From Saprospira sp. CCB-QB6 (GTDB lineage Bacteria; Bacteroidota; Bacteroidia; Chitinophagales; Saprospiraceae): a DNA stretch of 64,000 bases. The notes under the pieces were generated by a model, which was not told the origin of the DNA, ran no database searches, and saw nothing but the letters and a program-made list of their open reading frames with translations. Location: the NCBI RefSeq assembly GCF_028464065.1, contig NZ_CP116808.1:4059501-4123500 (forward strand), read 5' to 3'. Shown one piece after another: positions 44,825 to 53,775 of this stretch; within the stretch, counting starts at the first letter, position 1, and each line of letters opens with the position of its first letter. The position numbers and the translations under genes were made by a program.

Positions 44825-45541
44825 ATGCAACTCTTTTATTGTCCAAACATTCAGGGACAACAAGCTATACTTGAAGAAGACGAATTTCGTCATGCTTGCA
44901 AAACTTTACGCAAAAAAGAGGGGGACCAACTCCACCTTTTTGATGGTCGGGGACATTATTATTTGGGGCAGATTGCCAAAACGAACAAGCGAGAAGCCCT
45001 CTTAGATATATTGGAGCAAGAAGAGCGGCCTTTGCCTTGGTCCTTTTCTTTGCATTTGGCTTTGGCCCCAACCAAAAATATAGACCGTATGGAGTGGTTG
45101 GTAGAAAAAGCCGTAGAGGTTGGCGTGAATAAAATCAGTTTATTCTTGAGCCAGCAGTCGGAGCGCAAAAAGGTTCGGATGGACCGTTTGGAGCGGATTG
45201 CTCTTTCGGCGGCTAAGCAATCGCATAAGTGGGTATTGCCCGAATGGGGAGAGCTAGAGAAGCTCTCTGATTTTTTACCTCAGCAAAAGGCCCAGCATCG
45301 TTTCATTGCCCATTGTCATTCTGCGGATTTGCCTTTGTTGAAAGCAGCTTGTCCAAAAACTATCGGGCCTAAGGAGGAAATTTTAATTTTGTTGGGCCCG
45401 GAGGGTGACTTCTCTTGGCCGGAAGTGGAAATGGCCGAGTCAGCGGGTTTTCAGTCTGTTAGTTTGGGACATAGCCGTCTGCGGACCGAAACCGCGGCCC
45501 TTTATGCTTGTCAGGGCATCCAATGGGAATTGGGCCAATAA
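44825..45541 (+). CDS. rsmE: 16S rRNA m3U1498 methyltransferase
   Basis: 238 residues. RsmE methylates N3 of U1498 in the 30S decoding region. An N-terminal PUA-like domain (EEDEFRHACKTLRKKEGDQLHLFDGRG) precedes a SPOUT methyltransferase; the knot is visible as LLGPEGDFSWPE near 185 and LGHSRLRTETAALYA near 213. Length is normal. Enclosed with the DUF2490 gene between repeat copies 13 and 14. Confidence 0.95.
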   Translation: MQLFYCPNIQGQQAILEEDEFRHACKTLRKKEGDQLHLFDGRGHYYLGQIAKTNKREALLDILEQEERPLPWSFSLHLALAPTKNIDRMEWLVEKAVEVGVNKISLFLSQQSERKKVRMDRLERIALSAAKQSHKWVLPEWGELEKLSDFLPQQKAQHRFIAHCHSADLPLLKAACPKTIGPKEEILILLGPEGDFSWPEVEMAESAGFQSVSLGHSRLRTETAALYACQGIQWELGQ

Positions 45542-45578
45542 ATCGGGGGCGAAGCCCCCATGGCCCGCAGGGCCAAAG

Positions 45579-45710
45579 GCCCAGCGCTGCGCAGCGGTGG
45601 CCGCAGGCCAGACCGAAGCGGCAACGCCGCTGCAGGGCCGAGCGAACAGCGAGCCGCGGAGCCTAGCGGCGGCCGCCCCGCTATAAAGGGCGGCCGCGGG
45701 CCCAAAAAAA
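45579..45710 (-). repeat. GC-rich bipartite repeat, copy 14 (reverse)
   Basis: Inner end ggcccagcgctg preceded by two extra hairpins (45545-45578), core agggccgag, outer end ggccgcgggccc + A-run. Both ends match copy 13. Confidence 0.88.
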
Positions 45711-45866
45711 CAAAGCTTTAAAATTAGAGTGAGATTCCTTAAAATTTGAAAAAAGCCTTAGTTTTGGGCATTTCAGACAAAGGACTCTTTAAAAACGGTG
45801 ATTTTTGCTTTAAAAGCAGGGGAATTACTGCATTTAAATGAATTCAAAGCAGATGGCAAGCACCTT

Positions 45867-46982
45867 ATGGAATTACGCGAGAAAACAATAGTCATTTTAT
45901 CGCCTAAGGCTTGGGGAGTAGATTCTCCGGCACGGCAGCTCTATGCGCGTTTTTTGGCTCGTAGGGGGAATCGGGTCTATTTTGTCAATCCGCCATCTCA
46001 GTTTAATTCGGTAACGCCACAGGCAGAGGAAGAAAATTTATTTGTGGTAGATTATCGCTTGCCCAAGCCGATATTGGGTTTGTGGGGAAAATCTTCGGAG
46101 GCGAGTCAGGCCAAGCGGATATTAAAATTGCTTGGGCGGCCTATTGATTTGCTCTTTAGTTTTCATTGTTGTGCTTTTGGCGATCTGAGTATTTTTGGGG
46201 CCCAAAAAGCTATTTTTTATTTGGAGGAATGGCAAGAAAAGCCGGAGCACGCCAAGGCGATTATGCAGTCTGCGGATTTGGTTTTGGCGCTTTCTAGTCC
46301 ACTTTTGGCTTCTTTGCCGGAGGGTCGGGCCAAAAAAATGCGTTTTGAACATGCTTTGCATCCGGCTTTTGTGACTGCGGAAAAGCGTTCGGAGCGGATT
46401 CGGGCCAACACTCAATTTACGACGGGGCGTTTGCGTTGTGGGTATGTGGGCAATTTGCAAAATGAATTTATTGCCAAAGAATTGTTTCAGCAGCTCGTTC
46501 GGCAGCATCCCACAGTAGAATTTCATATGATTGGGCCATTTGTGAAGAACAGCAATTTGGCCTTAGAGGGGAATAAAACTTGGGAAGATCCTTTTGTAGA
46601 GTATTTGATGGGCGCGCCCAATGTGCGGATGTATGGCAGTTTGATGCGGAAGCGCATGACGGAATTGGTCCAAACCATGGATTTCTTTTTGGTTTGTTAT
46701 GATAGCGATCAGTTTGCGGACAAAGTGGCCAATCCACAAAAGATATTGGAATATTTGAGCACGGGGAACTTGGTAGTGGCCAGCCCGACCCAAGATTATA
46801 AGGATCGGCAAAATTTATTGGTCATGGCTGATCGTTTAGAGGATATGCCCGAGCAATTTGCCAAAAGTTTGAAGAAAGTAGAGCGGTTGAACAGCCCTGA
46901 GCTTCGGGCGAAGCGCATGGCCTTTGCACAGCAGTTTCAGTATGAGCAACAGCTAGAAAAAATTGCCCAATTCTTAGATTAA
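45867..46982 (+). CDS. Glycosyltransferase (GT-B fold)
   Basis: 371 residues from the Met of MELREKTIVILSPKAWG (45867); an in-frame Met 23 codons upstream is possible but adds a non-family lead. N-terminal Rossmann-like part (SPARQLYARFLARRGNRVYFVNP), C-terminal GT-B part with GYVGNLQNEF near 195, HMIGPFVKNS near 225, NVRMYGSLMRKRMTELV near 255 and NPQKILEYLSTGNLVVAS near 300, the sugar-nucleotide region of GT4-type enzymes. First gene of a five-gene surface-glycan operon. Confidence 0.85.
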   Translation: MELREKTIVILSPKAWGVDSPARQLYARFLARRGNRVYFVNPPSQFNSVTPQAEEENLFVVDYRLPKPILGLWGKSSEASQAKRILKLLGRPIDLLFSFHCCAFGDLSIFGAQKAIFYLEEWQEKPEHAKAIMQSADLVLALSSPLLASLPEGRAKKMRFEHALHPAFVTAEKRSERIRANTQFTTGRLRCGYVGNLQNEFIAKELFQQLVRQHPTVEFHMIGPFVKNSNLALEGNKTWEDPFVEYLMGAPNVRMYGSLMRKRMTELVQTMDFFLVCYDSDQFADKVANPQKILEYLSTGNLVVASPTQDYKDRQNLLVMADRLEDMPEQFAKSLKKVERLNSPELRAKRMAFAQQFQYEQQLEKIAQFLD

Positions 46983-46992
46983 GTCTTTTTCT

Positions 46993-47820
46993 ATGTCGGT
47001 TAATCAACCTTTGGTGGCGATCATTATGCCTGCTTATAATGCAGAGAAATATATTGCTACGGCCATTAAATCTGTATTGGCCCAAAGTCATAATAATTGG
47101 CAATTGCGGATTGTAAATGATGGTAGTCGAGACATGACCGAGGAGATTATTCTTCAATTTGAAGACCCTCGGATCATTTATTTAAATCAAAAAAATCAAG
47201 GAGTTAGCGCTGCTCGAAATTTGGCTTTAGCAGAAATGCGAGCCGATTTTTTTTGCTTTTTAGATGCGGATGATGCTTTGCCGCCCAACAGTTTAGCCGA
47301 TCGATTAGCGCTATTTGCTCAGGATGAGCAACTTACTTTTGTAGATGGGCGAATATTAGTTCAAGATGCGCAACTTCAAGAGACGATTAGAGAAGTACAG
47401 CCCAGTTGGCAGGGTAATCCCTTAATTGATTTGGTTCGTTTGGGGGGGCAATCTTTCTTTGGTCCCAGTTGGATGATTCGATGCCAACCCAATCAAAACT
47501 ATCAGCTAAAAATGGGCATGACGCATGCTGAAGATCTCCTTTTTTATATTCAGTTAGCGGCAGAAGGCGGACAATATGCGGCAGTCCAGACTCCCGTTTT
47601 GCGTTATCGGCAAGGCAATGCTTCTGCGATGACTAATCTCAAAGGCTTGGAAATGGGCTACTGGGAATTATTGGCAGAGGTGAAAAAGCTAAAAGCTGTT
47701 CCGAGGGTTCATATTCGCTACCTCAAAAAGCGAATTTTGCGCATCATGTTTTTATCTTACCTTCGATCTAAACAATTTTCGGCCCTAGGCCCAGTTTTAC
47801 AACGATATTTTAAAGCATGA
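46993..47820 (+). CDS. Family 2 glycosyltransferase
   Basis: 275 residues. GT-A fold start VAIIMPAYNAEKYIATAIKS, the VNDGSRD nucleotide turn near 40, NQGVSAARNLAL near 70, and the metal motif in FLDADDALPP near 90-98. A basic C-terminus (RYLKKRILRIMFLSYLRSK) may contact the membrane. It transfers a sugar to a growing surface glycan; donor and acceptor unknown. Stop overlaps the next start (ATGA). Confidence 0.93.
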   Translation: MSVNQPLVAIIMPAYNAEKYIATAIKSVLAQSHNNWQLRIVNDGSRDMTEEIILQFEDPRIIYLNQKNQGVSAARNLALAEMRADFFCFLDADDALPPNSLADRLALFAQDEQLTFVDGRILVQDAQLQETIREVQPSWQGNPLIDLVRLGGQSFFGPSWMIRCQPNQNYQLKMGMTHAEDLLFYIQLAAEGGQYAAVQTPVLRYRQGNASAMTNLKGLEMGYWELLAEVKKLKAVPRVHIRYLKKRILRIMFLSYLRSKQFSALGPVLQRYFKA

Positions 47821-49019
47821 TTCTATTTTATATCTCTTATTGGGGCGTTAAAGAGGGCCTAACCGTATCTACTGTTTATCCTCATTTGAAAATATTGGCC
47901 CAAAGAGAAGATGTAACGGCTATTCACTTTTTTACGGTAGAACGAGCAGAAGACCAGAAATTTAAGGACGAGTTTCCGCCGATTCCCAAAACCACCCACT
48001 CCCCTATTTTCTCTAAAAATATGGGCTTGCATTTGCTCACCAAAGCAGCTGATTGGTGGCGAATACAATCAACTATTCTAGCCGCTGCCAAACAACTAAA
48101 GCCCAACTTTCTAATTTGCCGTTCTTCTATGGCAAGTGGTATTGGACATTTGGTAAAGCAGAAATTAGGCATCCCTTATATGGTGGAATCTTTTGAACCT
48201 CATGCCGACTATATGGTCGAATCGAAGGTTTGGTCGCCCAATGGCATCAAAACTCAGTTTCAAAGAAAAAAAGAAGCCCAAACCAAAGCCACAGCTGATG
48301 CCATTGTTGGGGTGAGCTACAACTACCAACGGCAGCTCATTGAGCAAGAAGGCATTTCGGCAGATAGAGTGTATACGGTTCCTTGTACTGTCCCTTTAGA
48401 TCGTTTTGCTTTTAATGAAAATGAAAGAGCCAAAACTAGGGCCCAATTGGGGCTATCAGAAGATACTGTTGTTGGGCTCTATTTGGGTAAATTTGGCGGT
48501 AACTACTATGATAAGGAAGCTTTTCAAATCTTTAAAGCTGCAGCCGATTACTATCAGGATCGTTTTTTCCTTTGTCTATTGAGTCCTGCACCAAAAGCAG
48601 AGGTAAAAGCTAAACTTGCCGAAGTTGATTTTCCAGAAAATCAATACTTTCATGATTTAGTAGCTCATAAGGAGGTGCCCAATTATCTATCTGCAGCAGA
48701 TTTTGCCTTTTCTTTGGTTAAACCAGCTCCTTCTCGCCCCTTTTGCTCTCCCATCAAGAATGGAGAATACTGGGCGGCAGGCTTACCTATTTTAGTTCCA
48801 GCCAATGTAGGAGATGATTCTGATATCATTCAAAAAGAACAAAAAGGGGGAATTATCATTAACCTAGAAGTTCCTCAACCCAATTATCAAGATTATTTTG
48901 AAACTTTAGCCCCTTTATTGGCTAAACGTAACGAAGCTGTCGAATTGGCCCAAAAATATCGTTCGCCGATTCAAGTCGCAGAAGTCTATGATCAGATTAT
49001 TCGCAAATTATCGCTATGA
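47817..49019 (+). CDS. Glycosyltransferase, GT4-like
   Basis: 400 residues. N-terminal half (ILFYISYWGVKEGLTVSTVYPHLKIL, LICRSSMASGIGHLVKQKLGIPYMVESFEPHADYM) and a GT-B C-terminal domain with VVGLYLGKFGGNYYD near 222, VPNYLSAADFAFSLVKP near 285 and SPIKNGEYWAAGLPILVPANVGDDSD near 310. Overlaps the neighbours on both sides by four bases, a sign of tight translational coupling. Confidence 0.87.
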   Translation: MILFYISYWGVKEGLTVSTVYPHLKILAQREDVTAIHFFTVERAEDQKFKDEFPPIPKTTHSPIFSKNMGLHLLTKAADWWRIQSTILAAAKQLKPNFLICRSSMASGIGHLVKQKLGIPYMVESFEPHADYMVESKVWSPNGIKTQFQRKKEAQTKATADAIVGVSYNYQRQLIEQEGISADRVYTVPCTVPLDRFAFNENERAKTRAQLGLSEDTVVGLYLGKFGGNYYDKEAFQIFKAAADYYQDRFFLCLLSPAPKAEVKAKLAEVDFPENQYFHDLVAHKEVPNYLSAADFAFSLVKPAPSRPFCSPIKNGEYWAAGLPILVPANVGDDSDIIQKEQKGGIIINLEVPQPNYQDYFETLAPLLAKRNEAVELAQKYRSPIQVAEVYDQIIRKLSL

Positions 49020-50092
49020 TTAACGTAACCAAACCTTTTTTGGCCCCTCAAGCCGAATATGAAGCCTATCTTTCCGGCATCTGGCAAAGAGGCTGGCTCA
49101 CCAATAATGGCCCTTTGGTCAATGAACTAGAGGCCGAGCTTAAAAACTATTTGCAATTGCCCTATTTGCATTTTTTAAGCAATGGAACGATTGCCTTGCA
49201 AATTGCTATCAAGGCCCTAGATCTGCAAGGAGAGATTCTAACAACGCCCTTTTCTTATGTGGCCACAACCAGCAGTATCGTTTGGGAAAACTGCCAAGCC
49301 GTTTTTGTCGATATTGATCCCGAAACGCTCAATATTGCCCCCAATTCATTGGAACAACATATTGGTCCAAATACTTCTGCTATTTTGGCCACTCATGTCT
49401 ATGGTAATCCCTGCGACATTGACGCCATCCAAAAAATAGCCGATAAACACAATCTCAAGGTCATTTATGATGCCGCTCACTGTTTCGGTAGCGAATATAA
49501 GGGCCAATCGGTCTTCGCTTTTGGCGATGTGAGCACTTGTAGCTTTCATGCCACCAAGCTTTTTCATACCATTGAAGGCGGAGCCGTGATGAGCCCCTCT
49601 GAAGAAATTGCTCAGCGCCTTGGCTATATGCGCAACTTCGGCCATGATGGTCCAGAAAGCTTCGCCGAAGTGGGTGTCAATGGCAAAAACTCTGAGTTTC
49701 ACGCCGCTATGGGCTTGGTCAATCTCAAACATATTGCCCGCATCCGCCAATCTCGTTTGGACCAAAAAGCCTATTATGATAAGGCCCTCAAAGGCCTTCC
49801 CCTTAGCCAACCTAAAATCTTGGCCCAAGCTCAACCCAATTATTCTTATTATCCCGTCATTTTTGAATCGGAAGAGGCCCTACTCAAAACAGTCAAAGCC
49901 CTAAATAGCCACTGGATTTACCCCCGCCGCTATTTTTATCCCGCACTCAATTTACTCGATTATGTGGGCCAACAAAACTGTCCCCTTGCCGAGGATATCT
50001 CAAAACGAGTGCTTTGCCTCCCCATGTATGTAGAGCTTTCGGCTGAGGAAATGAAGCTGATTACGAATGTGATTCATAAAGCCCTAAAATAA
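49016..50092 (+). CDS. DegT/DnrJ/EryC1-type sugar aminotransferase
   Basis: 358 residues. PLP-dependent enzyme that aminates a nucleotide-linked keto-sugar. LHFLSNGTIALQIAIKAL near 51, TTPFSYVATTSSIVWENC near 76, YDAAHCFGSEYKG at 151-163 with the PLP Asp152, and the PLP Lys181 within CSFHATKLFHTIEGGAV. C-terminus YPRRYFYPALN. With the next gene it would make an N-acylated amino sugar; the keto-sugar supplier is not in the window. Confidence 0.93.
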   Translation: MINVTKPFLAPQAEYEAYLSGIWQRGWLTNNGPLVNELEAELKNYLQLPYLHFLSNGTIALQIAIKALDLQGEILTTPFSYVATTSSIVWENCQAVFVDIDPETLNIAPNSLEQHIGPNTSAILATHVYGNPCDIDAIQKIADKHNLKVIYDAAHCFGSEYKGQSVFAFGDVSTCSFHATKLFHTIEGGAVMSPSEEIAQRLGYMRNFGHDGPESFAEVGVNGKNSEFHAAMGLVNLKHIARIRQSRLDQKAYYDKALKGLPLSQPKILAQAQPNYSYYPVIFESEEALLKTVKALNSHWIYPRRYFYPALNLLDYVGQQNCPLAEDISKRVLCLPMYVELSAEEMKLITNVIHKALK

Positions 50093-50096
50093 GCCT

Positions 50097-50732
50097 ATGC
50101 TGATTATGGGAGCTGGGGGACATGCCCTCGAAATCTTAGAACTTGCTGCCCAAAATGGACAATTAGAGGGCCTTTGCTTTTTTGACAATACCCGCCAAGC
50201 GCCCTCTTGGATCTATGACCGCTTTCCCGTTCTGTACCAAGAAGAGCAGCTTCGAGCGCATTTTGCCCTAGCCCCTGATTTTGTTTTGGGGGTGGGCAGC
50301 CCTAAGGTCCGCCGAATTTTGGCCCAAATTGGCCAAACTGCAGGCGGCCAGCTCCAAAGTATTCAGGCCCAAAATGTCTATATCGGCCAGTTTGACAACC
50401 AATTGGCCAAGGGGCTCAACCTAATGCAGGGCGTTTGGCTCAGCAATTCGGTAAGTGTTGAAGAAGGCGCCCTGATTAACGCAGGAGCCCAGCTTCACCA
50501 TGAAGTGAAAGTGGGGGCTTATACAGAGATTTCACCTAAAGCCCTACTTTTGGGGGCGGTCCAAATTGGCCAAAATTGCCGAATTGGAGCCCATGCCACG
50601 ATTCTACCAGGAATCAAAATTGCCGATGAGGTGGTGGTTGGCGCTGGGGCTGTGGTCCATAAAAACTTACCCAAAGGGGTAACGGCTGTTGGCGTTCCTG
50701 CCAAAATTATTAAAGGACCTGCTGTTTTTTAG
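50097..50732 (+). CDS. PglD/NeuD-type sugar O/N-acyltransferase
   Basis: 211 residues. N-terminal Rossmann-like domain (LIMGAGGHALEILELA at 2-17) and a C-terminal left-handed beta-helix of hexapeptide repeats (about 95-200: VSVEEGALINAGAQLHHEVKVG, IGAHATILPGIKIADEVVVG, GAVVHKNLPKG, VGVPAKIIKG). In PglD-like enzymes this acetylates the amino group made by a DegT aminotransferase, which is the gene just upstream. The stop codon overlaps the first bases of repeat copy 15. Confidence 0.92.
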   Translation: MLIMGAGGHALEILELAAQNGQLEGLCFFDNTRQAPSWIYDRFPVLYQEEQLRAHFALAPDFVLGVGSPKVRRILAQIGQTAGGQLQSIQAQNVYIGQFDNQLAKGLNLMQGVWLSNSVSVEEGALINAGAQLHHEVKVGAYTEISPKALLLGAVQIGQNCRIGAHATILPGIKIADEVVVGAGAVVHKNLPKGVTAVGVPAKIIKGPAVF

Positions 50733-50859
50733 GGGCATCCCGCAGCCCTTTAACTTGGGGCTGCGGGCGCTAGGTTGCGCAGCTCGCTGATCGCTCGGCC
50801 CTGCAGCGGCTTTGCCGCTTTGGTCTGGCCTGCGGCCACTGCTCCACAGCGCTATGCCG
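50731..50859 (+). repeat. GC-rich bipartite repeat, copy 15 (forward)
   Basis: Outer end aggggcatcccgcag with a long hairpin, core ctcggccct, module gcggctttgccgc, ggtctggcctgcggccac, inner end cagcgctatgcc. Its first bases are the stop codon of the preceding gene. Confidence 0.85.
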
Positions 50860-51021
50860 TTCGGCCTGCGGCCAGGCGGACTCCGCCCGCCTTGGACCAA
50901 TAACTTGGCCAGCCGGCCCGAGGGATTCCTTAAGGAATCCCGTAGAGGGGCGGGTGGGCGGGGACATATTGACGAATGAGGAGCGCAGCGACGAATACCA
51001 TTTTTGGATCTAGTCTGGCAG
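50860..51021. other. Spacer between repeat copies 15 and 16
   Basis: Hairpin-rich non-coding DNA: ggcctgcggcc, a gcggactccgcccgc stem, and gggattccttaaggaatccc at about 50922-50941. No gene seen. Confidence 0.6.
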
Positions 51022-51136
51022 GGCCTAGCGCTGGTAGGCAGTGGCCGAAGGCCAGACCGAGCGGGCGCAGCCCGCGAAGGGCCGAGCGAACAGCGAGCTG
51101 CCGAACATAGCGGCCGCCAAAGGCGGCAGGCCCCTA
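51022..51136 (-). repeat. GC-rich bipartite repeat, copy 16 (reverse)
   Basis: Inner end ggcctagcgctgg, core agggccgag, outer end cggcaggcccct. It faces copy 15 across the 162-bp spacer; both share aggggc outer and cagcgct inner features. Confidence 0.85.
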
Positions 51137-51157
51137 AATCATTCTAAACAAAAAGAA

Positions 51158-52393
51158 ATGAGAATTTTACTTTTTATGCTCTTGCTTTGCAGTGGCTTGC
51201 AAGCGCAATATTATGGCAGCCATATTCCCGTAGCCAGCAAACTCATTTTGCCTCCAGAAGAGTTTGGAGAAGGCCCCTACCCTCTTTTGGTCATGCTCCC
51301 TTTTACTAGCGGAGATGCCCGCTATATGTTTGAGGCCTATGCCCAGGCGGCTGGCAGCGAGAAAAGCGATTCGGACCAAGAAAAACTGGCCAGTATTATT
51401 GCCGCCCTGCCCGCTCCTGGCGAAAAAGCCCAGCCCTTTGCCCTGCTCTTACCCGCAGGAAGAGGCAGCCGTAGAGACCACTCTTGGCGAGGTTTTAAAG
51501 CCTGTTTTGAACGCTATGAACGCCGTTTGGAAAAAGACATAAAAAGCAACCTGGGCCGCTACCCAATTGATAGTCAACGCATTTACCTAACTGGGGTTTC
51601 TTTGGGTGGCGATTTGAGCTGGGCCATCTCTCAACGACAGCCCCAAGGCTACCAAGGCGCCTTAGTGATGGGCAGCCGCTGTAGCTATCCCACTACAGCC
51701 GAAACCTTAGGAGTCTTTAGGGAAAAAGACTATCGATTTTTTATGACTATGGGCATGCAAGAAGCGCCCGATCGCCTCAATGGAATGCGTTATGCGCGCC
51801 GTTTACTCGATAGCGCGGGAATAGACCACATTTATAAAGAAATGCCCGAGCTGCGCCACAACAAGGCCGAACTTTGGCTATTTTTAGAAGGCTTACGCTA
51901 CCTTTTGGACGCCAAAACTAGCAGCAATTTGGTCCAAAATGAACAAGCCCTGCCCTTAGACAAAATAGTGGGAACTTGGTCCAATGGCGAAATTGAACAC
52001 AGCCAATTTGTGGTGGAGGAAAAAAGTCAAATTAGCAAAGGAGATGAACTTTTTGTCTTGCAAGCAGAAAACTTTCTGGAGCAGCAAAGCTTGAAAATTG
52101 AGCGCTTATCGGAACAATCCGTCCGTTTAAAACTCCCCAATTTACCCGCTATAGATGCTTATTTGGCTTGGGGAGAATTGGAGGGAGAAGCAGCTATCGA
52201 ACTGCGTATTCCAGAACAGCGACAGGGACAATACTATTACCGCGGTAGCAATTTGGGCCTAGAATACGAGCAAGCCGCTGGTTATATAAAATTGGATGGG
52301 GAGTTTCCACATATCAGTATCAGCATCGAACAATTTGTTGGGCGATCGGCCAAGGGCTTTGAGCGCTATTCCTTTTTTTTATTGCTAGAATAG
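51158..52393 (+). CDS. Secreted alpha/beta hydrolase (esterase-like)
   Basis: 411 residues. Signal peptide MRILLFMLLLCSGLQAQ. Strand VASKLILPPEEFGEGPYPLLVMLPFTSGD, then the nucleophile elbow YLTGVSLGGDLSWA near 150 (G-V-S-L-G), resembling PHB-depolymerase/FaeC-type esterases. The C-terminal half (about 275-411) is beta-rich and unassigned. I used the Met at 51158; codons from 51041 belong to repeat copy 16. Substrate unknown. Confidence 0.78.
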   Translation: MRILLFMLLLCSGLQAQYYGSHIPVASKLILPPEEFGEGPYPLLVMLPFTSGDARYMFEAYAQAAGSEKSDSDQEKLASIIAALPAPGEKAQPFALLLPAGRGSRRDHSWRGFKACFERYERRLEKDIKSNLGRYPIDSQRIYLTGVSLGGDLSWAISQRQPQGYQGALVMGSRCSYPTTAETLGVFREKDYRFFMTMGMQEAPDRLNGMRYARRLLDSAGIDHIYKEMPELRHNKAELWLFLEGLRYLLDAKTSSNLVQNEQALPLDKIVGTWSNGEIEHSQFVVEEKSQISKGDELFVLQAENFLEQQSLKIERLSEQSVRLKLPNLPAIDAYLAWGELEGEAAIELRIPEQRQGQYYYRGSNLGLEYEQAAGYIKLDGEFPHISISIEQFVGRSAKGFERYSFFLLLE

Positions 52394-52424
52394 GCGTAGT
52401 TTTGAGGCCACAAAACTACTATGC

Positions 52425-53159
52425 ATGACAACTACAACTTGGTTTGCCGATTGGTTTGACTCGGCCTATTATCACTTGTTATACAACAACAGAAACGAAG
52501 CAGAAGCGCAAGAATTTATGCGCAATCTTTTGGCTCATTTGAACTTAGACAAAGGGAGTCGCCTATTAGATTTGGCCTGTGGCAAGGGACGCCACTCCAT
52601 TTATTTGCATAGCCAAGGCTATGAAGTTTTGGGGGTAGATTTAGCTGCAGAAAGCATTGCCGCCGCTAGTGAACAAGCCAAAGAAGGCCTTAGCTTTGCC
52701 GTACATGATATGCGAGAGCCATTAAATATGGGCCAATTTGATGCAGTATTTAACCTTTTTACAAGCTTTGGCTACTTTGAAAGCGAAGAAGAGCATCTAC
52801 AAACGCTAAAAGAAATTCGAAACATGTTGCCCAAAGATGGCTTTTTTGTACTCGATTTCATGAATGCACATAAGGTCATTCAAAACCTTGTTTTGGCCGA
52901 AGAAAAGCAAGTAAAAGATGTCCTTTTTCATCTTCGTCGCTATGTAGAAAACGGCTATATTGTTAAGGATATTCGGTTTGAGGCCGAAGGCCAAAACTTT
53001 AACTTTCAGGAGCGAGTACGTGGCTTTTTATTAGCCGATTTCCAAGCGCTCTTTGCCCAGGCGGGTTTAGAAATTCTGGCCCAATTTGGCAACTACCAAC
53101 TGGCTCCTTTTTCCGAAGAAAGCTCTAATCGTTTGATCTTAATTGCTAAAGCATGCTAG
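52425..53159 (+). CDS. Class I SAM-dependent methyltransferase
   Basis: 244 residues. Motif I SRLLDLACGKGRHSIYL near 45-61, post-I EVLGVDLAAESIAAA near 68-82, motif II DAVFNLFTSFGYF near 105. This is the YodH/UbiE-like type with a core of seven strands; the C-terminal RLILIAKA strand is present. Substrate not identifiable. Overlaps the following PAP2 gene by seven bases. Confidence 0.9.
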   Translation: MTTTTWFADWFDSAYYHLLYNNRNEAEAQEFMRNLLAHLNLDKGSRLLDLACGKGRHSIYLHSQGYEVLGVDLAAESIAAASEQAKEGLSFAVHDMREPLNMGQFDAVFNLFTSFGYFESEEEHLQTLKEIRNMLPKDGFFVLDFMNAHKVIQNLVLAEEKQVKDVLFHLRRYVENGYIVKDIRFEAEGQNFNFQERVRGFLLADFQALFAQAGLEILAQFGNYQLAPFSEESSNRLILIAKAC

Positions 53160-53725
53160 CCGAACTCATCGCTTGGGACCAACAACTGTTTACAACCATA
53201 AACGGGGGCTGGCACAGCCCCTTTTTGGACCAAATTTTTCCAATTTGGCGAGAAAAAACAACTTGGATTCCCTTATATCTTCTCATTTTGACCAGCCTCA
53301 TTTATAAGCGCAAACGCAAAGTCTGGCAGCCCCTTTTGCTCCTAGGGCTGGGCCTGCTCCTCTTTGACACCTTCAGCAGCCAATTGCTCAAAAAGAATGT
53401 GATGCGATTGCGGCCCTGCCGCACGACCAGCCTACAAAAAGAACTGCATTTACTGGTGACCTGTGGCAGCGGCTACAGCTTTACCTCCTCTCATGCGACC
53501 AATCATTTTGGCTTGGCCTATCTCTTTGCCCAACTCCTTTCTACCGATTACAAAGCCTATAAAACCTACTTCTGGATCGGCTTTTTGCTTTGGGCCTTTA
53601 GCATTGCCTATGGGCAGCTCTATGTGGGTGTTCACTTCCCCTTGGACCTCCTTTGTGGCGCTTTTTTGGGCCTGAGTTTGTCGGCGGTTTTGTATTGGGG
53701 GTATAAGCGCTTGGGTTGGGGTTGA
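53153..53725 (+). CDS. PAP2-family membrane phosphatase
   Basis: 190 residues with about five membrane segments. The three phosphatase motifs are readable: KKNVMRLRP near 81-89 (K-x6-R-P), SSHATNHFG near 108 (variant of PSGH), and GQLYVGVHFPLD near 150-161 (x5-H-x3-D). It dephosphorylates a lipid such as undecaprenyl pyrophosphate or phosphatidate; which one cannot be told from sequence. Confidence 0.92.
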   Translation: MLAELIAWDQQLFTTINGGWHSPFLDQIFPIWREKTTWIPLYLLILTSLIYKRKRKVWQPLLLLGLGLLLFDTFSSQLLKKNVMRLRPCRTTSLQKELHLLVTCGSGYSFTSSHATNHFGLAYLFAQLLSTDYKAYKTYFWIGFLLWAFSIAYGQLYVGVHFPLDLLCGAFLGLSLSAVLYWGYKRLGWG

Positions 53726-53752
53726 GTTATCTCTCACTTTAAATAAATTGAC

Positions 53753-53760
53753 TATCTTTA
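53753..53760 (+). promoter_or_regulatory. Candidate -7 box of the ptuA-like gene (tatcttta)
   Basis: One base off TAnnTTTG, 16 bases before the start at 53776, in AT-rich DNA; the leader would be very short. Confidence 0.35.
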
Positions 53761-53775
53761 TCATAAAAATGAGCT

